A stretch of 6,336 bases of DNA from Bacteroidales bacterium UBA2764 (GTDB lineage: Bacteria; Bacteroidota; Bacteroidia; Bacteroidales; Paludibacteraceae), in contig DEIW01000023.1 in the NCBI GenBank assembly GCA_002352705.1, forward strand, positions 1 through 6,336, read 5' to 3'. Shown one piece after another: positions 1 to 4,464 of this stretch. Position 1 is the first letter of the stretch, and the number at the start of each line of letters is the position of its first letter. Made by a program: the position numbers and the translations under genes. The notes beneath the pieces were generated by a model. The model did not search any database, had not been told where the DNA came from, and worked only from the letters and a program-made list of their open reading frames with translations.

Positions 1-411
1 GGCACGGCGGGTAGCTTTCTTAGTAGCCTTCTTGGTCTCCTTGAGCATGTTCTCGTTGTAATCTACGAGCTCGATGATACACATCTCAGCCGCGTCTCCC
101 AGACGGAAACCGGTGCGGAGGATACGGGTGTAGCCACCGGGACGGTTAGCGATTTTCTCCCCCACATTCTGGAAGAGTTCGTTAATAACCTCTTTTTGTT
201 TGAGGAGGGAGAAAGCCAGACGGCGGTTATTCATGTTATCCTCTTTCGCACGTGTGAGGATGGGCTCCACGTAAATACGGAGCGCTTTAGCCTTAGCGAG
301 AGTTGTACTGATGCGCTTATGCATAATCAGGGAGCAAGCCATGTTGCTGAGCATAGCTGCGCGATGGTTAGCTTTGCGGCTAAGGTGATTGAATTTTTTA
401 TTATGTCTCAT
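1..411 (-). CDS. rplQ: 50S ribosomal protein L17 (bL17), 3' end cut off by the window
   Basis: Large-subunit protein L17, which binds 23S rRNA near the peptide exit tunnel region. The frame opens with ATG at 409-411 and stays open for 137 codons to the window edge, so the stop codon lies outside. The start MRHNKKFNHLSRKANHRAAM is the family signature, and the body has the expected conserved stretches (KALRIYVEPILTRAK, NRPGGYTRILRTGFRLGDAA around residues 89-108, then IIELVDYN). From about residue 124 the protein becomes Lys/Thr/Ala-rich (KETKKATKKATRR). This is the beginning of a low-complexity basic tail that makes Bacteroidota L17 longer than the roughly 120-130 residues usual elsewhere. 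It is the last visible gene of the alpha operon, 101 bases downstream of rpoA across a repeat-filled gap. The leader before ATG is AT-rich with no Shine-Dalgarno sequence. Identity is secure; total length is unknown. Confidence 0.97.
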   Translation of the reverse strand, partial: MRHNKKFNHLSRKANHRAAMLSNMACSLIMHKRISTTLAKAKALRIYVEPILTRAKEDNMNNRRLAFSLLKQKEVINELFQNVGEKIANRPGGYTRILRTGFRLGDAAEMCIIELVDYNENMLKETKKATKKATRRA

Positions 412-442
412 AATTTTTAATGCGATTAAAAATGTTATTTCC

Positions 443-505
443 GTTGTTTCCGTAGATTTCGTAATTTACGTAAACTACGCAGACTACGATAACTACGAAA
501 ACTAC
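443..505. repeat. 9-base tandem/palindromic array, copy 1 (rpoA-rplQ gap)
   Basis: NNCG recurs at exact 9-base steps (449, 458, 467, 476, 485, 494, then TAC at 503), giving units such as TTCGTAATT, TACGTAAAC, TACGCAGAC and TACGAAAAC. Because the TACGTA core is its own reverse complement, the array also reads as an imperfect inverted repeat. Bases 452-466 pair with 491-505 (13 Watson-Crick pairs, one G-U, one mismatch, loop of 24). The first 30 bases match 27 of 30 bases of the array at 2161, and the last 15 bases are identical to 2214-2228. In the transcript it starts 7 bases after the rpoA stop and ends 31 bases before rplQ. No U-tract follows the hairpin, so it does not look like an intrinsic terminator. 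Confidence 0.85.
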
Positions 506-512
506 TTTTCTT

Positions 513-1505
513 TTAGTCCAGCGCACGGTAGCGCGAGATATCCATGCCGAAGGCGAGTCCGTTACGCTCCAGCAGTTCATCCAGTTCGGTGAGGGATTTC
601 TTACCGAAGTTACGGAACTTGAGGAGGTCAGCGCGGTGGTACTTAACCAATTCGCCAAGAGTCTCAACCTCAGCCGCTTTCAAGCAGTTCAGTGCACGAA
701 CGGAGAGGTCCATATCCTGCAGTTTCTGGTTGAGCAGCTGGCGCATTCTGAGGATTTCCTCATCGAGTGCGTTATTATTTTTCTTGGTCTCCTCTTCGAG
801 CACGATGCGTTCATCCGAGAAGAGCATGAAATGATAGATCAAAATCTTAGCGGCCTCGGTAAGCGCCTGTTGCGGGCTAATGGAGCCGTCCGTGGTAATC
901 TCAATCGTCAGTTTCTCGTAGTCGGTACGTTGCTCGACACGATACTGGTCAACTGAAATCATGACGTTACGGATAGGGGTATAGATGGAATCGATAGCGA
1001 GCGTTCCGATAGGATCGTCTTTCTTTCTATTCTCATCACCAGGCACGTATCCGCGACCTTTGTTGATAGTAATCTCAATCTCAAAATCAGCGGATTCATC
1101 CAGTTCAGCCAGTTGCAGTTCGGGATTCAGGATCTCGAAAGACTGGAGCACGGTATTGAACTCGCCAGCCAAGAAAGCTTTCTGCTTATGGACATGGAGT
1201 TTCACCGTTTCGGTTTCGTCCTCGATGCCCTCCTTGCGGAGAAAGCGAACTTGTTTGAGGTTGAGGATAAGGTTTGTAACGTCAGTGATTACACCGGGGA
1301 TGGTAGCAAATTCATGATCAATACCGCTGATCTTGACAGAGCAGATAGCATATCCCTCGAGGCTGCCCAGCAGCACACGACGGATAGCATTGCCTATCGT
1401 AATTCCGTACCCCGGCTCGAGTGGGCGAAACTCAAAGATACCTTTGTTCGCACTCGAATCCAACATGATAACCTTATCAGGTTTAATGAAATTTAATATT
1501 GCCAT
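513..1505 (-). CDS. rpoA: DNA-directed RNA polymerase subunit alpha
   Basis: The alpha subunit dimerises to start RNA polymerase core assembly and contacts promoter DNA and activators. The protein has 330 residues, the normal length. The N-terminal domain (about 1-235) carries the assembly motif GYGITIGNAIRRVLLGSLEG near residues 33-52. A charged linker around 235-260 (EEETKKNNNALDEE) leads to the C-terminal domain (about 262-325). There the DNA-binding determinants known from E. coli (R265, N268, C269, K271, G296, K298, S299, E302) are all present at R270, N273, C274, K276, G301, K303, S304 and E307. UP-element-type DNA contact is therefore expected. The ATG at 1503-1505 opens the canonical MAILNFIKPDKV and lies 11 bases after the rpsD stop, suggesting tight co-transcription and possible translational coupling with rpsD. 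The leader TAAATAATCATTAAATTC has no Shine-Dalgarno sequence. Nothing is missing or odd. Confidence 0.98.
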   Translation of the reverse strand: MAILNFIKPDKVIMLDSSANKGIFEFRPLEPGYGITIGNAIRRVLLGSLEGYAICSVKISGIDHEFATIPGVITDVTNLILNLKQVRFLRKEGIEDETETVKLHVHKQKAFLAGEFNTVLQSFEILNPELQLAELDESADFEIEITINKGRGYVPGDENRKKDDPIGTLAIDSIYTPIRNVMISVDQYRVEQRTDYEKLTIEITTDGSISPQQALTEAAKILIYHFMLFSDERIVLEEETKKNNNALDEEILRMRQLLNQKLQDMDLSVRALNCLKAAEVETLGELVKYHRADLLKFRNFGKKSLTELDELLERNGLAFGMDISRYRALD

Positions 1506-1516
1506 GAATTTAATGA

Positions 1517-2122
1517 TTATTTAGAGTACAACTCAACGATTAATTGCTCCTTGATATTCTCGGGGATCTCAGCGCGTGCCGGAACATTAAGCAGTTTGCC
1601 GGCTTTTTCAGTTTCGTTCCACTCGAGCCAACCATATTTAGCATGGTTGAAACCTTGGAGAGCCTCATTGATAACTTCGAGCGATTTAGCTTTCTCTCGA
1701 ACAGCCACTACCTGGCCGGGTTTTACCTCATAAGAAGGAATATTAACGACCTTTCCGTCCACGGTGATGTGGCGGTGTGAAACGAGCTGGCGTGCTGCAG
1801 CACGGGTAGGAGCCATACCGAGACGATACACGATATTATCGAGACGGCACTCCAGGAGCTGGATCAGGATTTCACCGGTGATACCTTTAGTACGAGCAGC
1901 TTTTGCGAAGAGGAGACGGAATTGCTTTTCGAGGACACCATAGGTGTATTTAGCTTTCTGTTTCTCAGCGAGCTGTGTACCATACTCAGAGTTTTTCTTA
2001 CGACGGTTAACGCCGTGTTGTCCGGGTGCATACGGACGTTTTGCAAGCACCTTGTCCTCGCCGAAGATAGCCTCACCGAATCGGCGGGCGATGCGAGATT
2101 TTGGGCCAATATATCTTGCCAT
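1517..2122 (-). CDS. rpsD: 30S ribosomal protein S4 (uS4)
   Basis: Primary 16S rRNA-binding protein that nucleates 30S assembly and helps form the mRNA entry site. The protein has 201 residues, a usual bacterial length. The N-terminal domain begins MARYIGPKSRIARRFGE and contains GQHGVNRRKKNSEYGTQLAEKQ around 34-55. No cysteine occurs there, so it is the zinc-free form. The S4 RNA-binding domain spans roughly 90-155 (CRLDNIVYRLGMAPTRAAAR, then ITVDGKVVNIPSYEVKPGQ). The C-terminus ENIKEQLIVELYSK is canonical. In E. coli S4 represses its own operon by binding a pseudoknot ahead of rpsM; I see no recognisable copy of that pseudoknot here. The start at 2120-2122 lies 112 bases downstream of rpsK, across a 9-base repeat array and a small hairpin, with the AT-rich leader TAAAATATAACAATT. 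Confidence 0.98.
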   Translation of the reverse strand: MARYIGPKSRIARRFGEAIFGEDKVLAKRPYAPGQHGVNRRKKNSEYGTQLAEKQKAKYTYGVLEKQFRLLFAKAARTKGITGEILIQLLECRLDNIVYRLGMAPTRAAARQLVSHRHITVDGKVVNIPSYEVKPGQVVAVREKAKSLEVINEALQGFNHAKYGWLEWNETEKAGKLLNVPARAEIPENIKEQLIVELYSK

Positions 2123-2138
2123 AATTGTTATATTTTAC

Positions 2139-2153
2139 GTTAAAGGGTTTAAC
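2139..2153. other. Small perfect hairpin in the rpsD leader
   Basis: GTTAAA-GGG-TTTAAC on the + strand is a perfect 6-base inverted repeat around 3 bases. In the mRNA it sits 16 bases before the rpsD start codon. The stem is AU-rich and weak, and an alternative pairing of TTAAAG with CTTTAA overlaps it. It could modulate initiation on the S4 message, but nothing beyond the symmetry supports that. Confidence 0.35.
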
Positions 2154-2160
2154 TTTAAAT

Positions 2161-2234
2161 GTTGTTTACGTAGTTTTTGTAATTTACGTATTTTACGTAG
2201 ATTACGCGAAGCCAACTACGAAAACTACGTTTAC
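2161..2234. repeat. 9-base tandem/palindromic array, copy 2 (rpsK-rpsD gap)
   Basis: Second copy of the element found between rpoA and rplQ. Units start at 2167, 2176, 2185, 2194 and 2203 (TACGTAGTT, TTTGTAATT, TACGTATTT, TACGTAGAT, TACGCGAAG). A 5-base insertion (CCAAC) follows, then two more units at 2217 and 2226. As an inverted repeat, 2164-2184 pairs with 2214-2234; one arm and the reverse complement of the other agree at 17 of 21 positions, with a loop of 29. The distal arm abuts the rpsK stop codon directly. It is 5 bases longer than copy 1, exactly the inserted CCAAC. No U-tract follows in the transcript. Confidence 0.85.
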
Positions 2235-2624
2235 TTATACACGACGACGTTTTGGAGGACGGCAACCGTTGTGCGGCATCGGAGTAACATCTACGATCTC
2301 CGTAACATCGATACCTGCAGCCACGCAGGCACGGATAGCCGATTCACGTCCTTGTCCGGGACCCTTAACGTATGCTTTGACTTTACGCAGTCCGAGGTCG
2401 TAAGCGACCTTGCAGCAGTCAGCTGCTGCCATTTGTGCTGCGTATGGAGTATTCTTTTTGCTGCCACGGAATCCTTGTTTACCAGCAGAAGACCAACTGA
2501 TAACCTGTCCATCTCCGTTAGCAACCGTAACGATTACATTATTGAAAGAAGACATCACGTGAAGTTGGCCAACGCCTTCAATCTTCACTACGCGCTTCTT
2601 AGCTGCAATAGCTTTCTTTGCCAT
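2235..2624 (-). CDS. rpsK: 30S ribosomal protein S11 (uS11)
   Basis: Small-subunit platform protein that contacts 16S rRNA and lines the mRNA exit/E-site region. The protein has 129 residues, the family norm. It starts MAKKAIAAKKRVVKIEGVGQ, continues with the conserved SSFNNVIVTVANGDGQVISW (about 25-44) and SSAGKQGFRGSKKNTPYAAQ (about 45-64), and ends PMPHNGCRPPKRRRV. The Asn-Gly pair at residues 119-120 matches the site known to carry isoaspartate in E. coli S11, so the same backbone modification is plausible here (inference from family). It lies 87 bases after rpsM across a GTCGAAA heptad array and is followed directly by a palindromic 9-base array. The leader TTATCTATCAATT has no Shine-Dalgarno sequence. 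Confidence 0.98.
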   Translation of the reverse strand: MAKKAIAAKKRVVKIEGVGQLHVMSSFNNVIVTVANGDGQVISWSSAGKQGFRGSKKNTPYAAQMAAADCCKVAYDLGLRKVKAYVKGPGQGRESAIRACVAAGIDVTEIVDVTPMPHNGCRPPKRRRV

Positions 2625-2645
2625 AATTGATAGATAATTTTATTA

Positions 2646-2673
2646 GTCGAAAGTCGAAAGTCGAAAGTCGAAA
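2646..2673. repeat. Four perfect tandem copies of the heptamer GTCGAAA (rpsM-rpsK gap)
   Basis: GTCGAAA is repeated four times without error (2646, 2653, 2660, 2667) and followed by GACTT. In the transcript the array reads as TTTCGAC units, preceded by AAGTC that can pair with GACTT of the first unit in a short hairpin. It lies 21 bases before the rpsK start codon and about 38 bases after the rpsM stop. Seven is not a multiple of three, and no protein is encoded across it. The lack of any difference between units suggests recent expansion or ongoing homogenisation. Confidence 0.93.
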
Positions 2674-2711
2674 GACTTACGATGCGGCCTCCAACCTGGT
2701 TGTTAACTAAA

Positions 2712-3092
2712 TTACTTTGTTGCCTTTTTCTTATTTGCAACCGTTTTCTTACGTCCTTTGCGCGTGCGGGCGTTGTTCTTGGTGCTCTGTCCACGAACGG
2801 GGAGACCGATACGGTGGCGTACACCACGGTAACAACCGATATCCATCAAGCGTTTGATGTTCAATTGTGTTTCCGAACGAAGATCACCTTCTACTTTGAA
2901 TTTAGCACCGATGATCTCACGGACTTTAGCTGCTTGGTCATCCGTCCAATTCTCTACTTTGATGCTTGGGTCAATGCCTGCCTCTGCGAGAATTTTCTTT
3001 GCGCTTGAACGACCTATTCCGTAGATATAAGTCAGACTGACTTCGCCACATTTGTTCTGCGGTATATCTACACCGACAATTCTTATAGCCAT
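2712..3092 (-). CDS. rpsM: 30S ribosomal protein S13 (uS13)
   Basis: Small-subunit head protein that bridges to the large subunit (contacts with L5 and 23S rRNA) and touches P-site tRNA through its basic tail. The protein has 126 residues, within the usual range. It begins with the canonical MAIRIVGVDIPQNK. The helix-two-turn-helix region contains LTYIYGIGRSSAKKIL around 20-35, then a coiled helical segment leads to the diagnostic GCYRGVRHRIGLPVRGQSTK near 86-105. The tail NNARTRKGRKKTVANKKKATK is strongly basic, as needed for tRNA and rRNA contact. In E. coli it is the first gene of the alpha operon. Here it follows rpmJ by 72 bases, with an AATAATG-type heptad array in the leader and no Shine-Dalgarno sequence. 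Confidence 0.98.
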   Translation of the reverse strand: MAIRIVGVDIPQNKCGEVSLTYIYGIGRSSAKKILAEAGIDPSIKVENWTDDQAAKVREIIGAKFKVEGDLRSETQLNIKRLMDIGCYRGVRHRIGLPVRGQSTKNNARTRKGRKKTVANKKKATK

Positions 3093-3102
3093 AAATTTAA
3101 AT

Positions 3103-3123
3103 AATAATTAATAATGAATAATG
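3103..3123. repeat. AATAATG heptad array (rpmJ-rpsM gap)
   Basis: Three 7-base units, AATAATT (3103), AATAATG (3110) and AATAATG (3117), are followed by a decayed unit AATATTC (3124-3130). In transcript sense the array reads CATTATT-like units ending 10 bases before the rpsM start codon, so it forms most of the ribosome-binding region. The AT-only composition is the A/U-rich leader type that Bacteroidota use instead of a Shine-Dalgarno sequence. The simple composition makes chance more likely here than for the GC-containing arrays. Confidence 0.7.
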
Positions 3124-3164
3124 AATATTCTTTTTAAACTCGGATAATTTTCGAAGGAAAGCGC

Positions 3165-3281
3165 TTATCCTTGACGCATCTTCATTTTAGGATCCTTCTT
3201 GTTGATTACATACAAGTGCCCTTTGCGACGTACAATTTTGCAGTCTGCATTGCGCTTCTTGATTGATGCTCTTACTTTCAT
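3165..3281 (-). CDS. rpmJ: 50S ribosomal protein L36 (bL36), zinc-ligand-poor form
   Basis: The smallest large-subunit protein, 38 residues, reading MKVRASIKKRNADCKIVRRK, then GHLYVINKKDPKMKMRQG, and ending TAA at 3165-3167. The length and the framework MKVRAS-KK...CKIV.R.G..YVI....PK.K.RQG are unmistakable. In the E. coli type a zinc ion is held by C11, C14, C27 and H33. Here only C14 remains; the others are N11, N27 and M33, so zinc binding is not expected. Loss of zinc ribbons in ribosomal protein paralogues is a known evolutionary pattern, and such C-minus L36 forms occur in Bacteroidota. It sits between infA and rpsM, the classic position. The ATG at 3279-3281 is preceded by AT-rich AAAGTTTTTACT, with two heptad arrays further upstream. 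Confidence 0.97.
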   Translation of the reverse strand: MKVRASIKKRNADCKIVRRKGHLYVINKKDPKMKMRQG

Positions 3282-3302
3282 AGTAAAAACTTTGTTTTCT
3301 TT

Positions 3303-3330
3303 GGAGTCAGGAGTCAGGAGTCGGGAGTCG
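3303..3330. repeat. Four tandem GGAGTCR heptamers (infA-rpmJ gap)
   Basis: Units GGAGTCA, GGAGTCA, GGAGTCG and GGAGTCG start at 3303, 3310, 3317 and 3324, followed by a diverged unit GGACTTA (3331). The two A-type and two G-type units are grouped, the pattern expected from stepwise duplication. In the transcript they read TGACTCC/CGACTCC and end 21 bases before the rpmJ start codon, the same distance as the heptad array before rpsK. Confidence 0.92.
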
Positions 3331-3344
3331 GGACTTATTTGTCT

Positions 3345-3365
3345 TTACTCCTTATTCCTTATTCC
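3345..3365. repeat. Three tandem TTATTCC heptamers next to the GGAGTCR array
   Basis: TTACTCC (3345), TTATTCC (3352) and TTATTCC (3359) form a second array of the same period but different sequence, 14 bases from the GGAGTCR array. ACTCC at 3347-3351 is the exact complement of the GGAGT cores at 3303, 3310, 3317 and 3324. The mRNA could therefore form a register-shifting stem between the two arrays, inside the rpmJ leader and 17 bases after the infA stop codon. Confidence 0.82.
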
Positions 3366-3382
3366 TTCATCTCGATTAATAA

Positions 3383-3601
3383 TTACTTGTAGCGGAAGGA
3401 GATACGCCCTTTTGTCAGATCGTATGGACTCATTTCCACCTTGACGCGGTCACCCGCCAGGATCTTGATATAATGCATCCGCATTTTACCGGAGATGTGG
3501 GCGATGATGAGCGGTCCGTTTTCGAGTTGAACACGAAACATTGCGTTGGATAAAGCCTCCACAACCGTTCCGTCTACTTCGATACTGTCTTGTTTTGCCA
3601 T
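3383..3601 (-). CDS. infA: Translation initiation factor IF-1
   Basis: IF-1 occupies the A site of the 30S subunit during initiation and enhances IF-2 and IF-3 action. At 72 residues it has the standard length, forming a single OB-fold (S1-like) domain. Conserved stretches are MAKQDSIEVDGTVVEALSNA, then AHISGKMRMHYIKILAGDRV (about 34-53), with KVEMSPYDLTKGRISFRYK closing the protein. The basic K-M-R-M-H segment is the rRNA-contacting loop region. The ATG at 3599-3601 is 12 bases after the map stop codon, close enough for shared translation traffic. The leader CTAAATATAAAACACT is A-rich without a Shine-Dalgarno sequence. It keeps the Bacteroidota order map-infA-rpmJ. Confidence 0.98.
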   Translation of the reverse strand: MAKQDSIEVDGTVVEALSNAMFRVQLENGPLIIAHISGKMRMHYIKILAGDRVKVEMSPYDLTKGRISFRYK

Positions 3602-3613
3602 AGTGTTTTATAT

Positions 3614-4399
3614 TTAGATGAATTTATCTTCCAAAACTTCCCGGATATACTCAAAGGTAGAGAGGATATCCGCCTTGCCGTTCCTTACGCATACGGATAA
3701 CTCGTAATGCGCAGCAGGCTTGCGGTCGATAGTGCGTGCTGTCCATCCGTCATCCTCGATGAGAACATTTCTCCGTCCGAGTGTTATCATCGGTTCGATT
3801 GCCAATGTCATACCGGATTTAAGGACGATGCCGTTTCCTCTTCTGCCATAATTGCATACCTCGGGGTCTTCATGCATCTCTCGTCCGATACCGTGGCCTA
3901 CGAACTCCCGAACTACGCCATACCCGGCTTTCTCACAATGGGTCTGGATAGTAGCTCCGATGTCCCCCAGCCGGCGTCCGGTGACAGCTTGGCCGATACC
4001 GAGATAGAGGGCTTCCTTGGTAGTACGGAGGAGTTGCATTACTTCCGCGCTGACTTCTCCCACCGGGAAAGTATATGCGCTGTCAGAATGCCATCCGTTG
4101 AGTTCTATAGACGAATCCACGGAGATGATATCTCCCTCGCGGAGAATCACTTTGTCCGAGGGGATGCCGTGTACGACCTGTTCGTTCACAGAGGTACAGA
4201 GGGTAGCGGGGTATCCCTCATAGCCGAGGCATGCGGGTCTTCCGCCGTTGTCCATAATATACTCGTAAGCTATCTTATCCAGTTGGGCGGTAGTAACACC
4301 CGGCTTGATAGCCTTTGCCACTTCGGCGTAGGTCTTACCAAGCAGGATGTTGCTTGCCCGCATGAGTTCTATCTCTTCGTCAGTCTTTAAGAATATCAT
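3614..4399 (-). CDS. map: Type I methionine aminopeptidase
   Basis: Cytosolic dinuclear metallopeptidase that removes the initiator methionine from nascent proteins when the second residue is small. The protein has 261 residues, against 264 in E. coli, with the pita-bread fold and no N-terminal extension. The five metal ligands are present at D95 (SVDSS), D106 (HSDSA), H169 (FVGHGIG), E202 (AIEPM) and E233 (HYELS). They match E. coli D97, D108, H171, E204 and E235. Substrate-handling histidines appear at H77 (VVHGIP) and H176 (MHEDP). The start MIFLKTDEEIELMRASNILL is typical for the family, so the ATG at 4397-4399 is well supported. It lies 65 bases after secY, with a 15-base repeat unit in between, and 12 bases before infA. 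Map acts on chains leaving the ribosome, which fits its place among ribosome genes. Confidence 0.98.
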   Translation of the reverse strand: MIFLKTDEEIELMRASNILLGKTYAEVAKAIKPGVTTAQLDKIAYEYIMDNGGRPACLGYEGYPATLCTSVNEQVVHGIPSDKVILREGDIISVDSSIELNGWHSDSAYTFPVGEVSAEVMQLLRTTKEALYLGIGQAVTGRRLGDIGATIQTHCEKAGYGVVREFVGHGIGREMHEDPEVCNYGRRGNGIVLKSGMTLAIEPMITLGRRNVLIEDDGWTARTIDRKPAAHYELSVCVRNGKADILSTFEYIREVLEDKFI

Positions 4400-4404
4400 C
4401 TAAA

Positions 4405-4449
4405 CATTTACGATTTAATCATTTACCATTTGGTCATTTATTAAACCAT
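4405..4449. repeat. 15-base imperfect tandem repeat (secY-map gap)
   Basis: CATTTA recurs at exact 15-base spacing (4405, 4420, 4435). The first two units, CATTTACGATTTAAT and CATTTACCATTTGGT, agree at 12 of 15 positions; the third matches only at its start. Each unit is itself two CATTTAC-like halves of 7 and 8 bases, so the underlying period is again close to seven. In the transcript the array ends 5 bases before the map start codon and so forms its ribosome-binding region. Confidence 0.72.
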
Positions 4450-4464
4450 CCGGCAGCTGACAAA

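Noticed and set aside
443..505. Intrinsic terminator after rpoA
   Set aside because: The stem is AU-rich and the transcript continues with A-rich sequence, not a U-tract, and rplQ follows directly.
389..592. Small + strand frame encoding a Tyr/Asn-rich repeat peptide across the rpoA-rplQ gap
   Set aside because: The peptide repeat simply reflects the 9-base DNA period and the frame runs antisense into rpoA; there is no sign of initiation or conservation.
1433..1440. TATCTTTG on the minus strand, another -7 box match
   Set aside because: It lies within the rpoA coding sequence without a -33 partner and has no downstream start that would need it.
2646..3365. CRISPR-like repeats
   Set aside because: The units are 7 bases long and directly adjacent, without spacers, and no cas gene is present.
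3652..3659. TACCTTTG on the minus strand, resembling the Bacteroides -7 box (TAnnTTTG), upstream of infA
   Set aside because: No TTTG-like -33 element lies about 20 bases further upstream and the site is inside the map coding region; one short degenerate match is expected by chance.
3707..4390. + strand open frame of 227 codons opposite map
   Set aside because: Same in-register antisense shadow; the metal ligands and the whole fold are on the minus strand.
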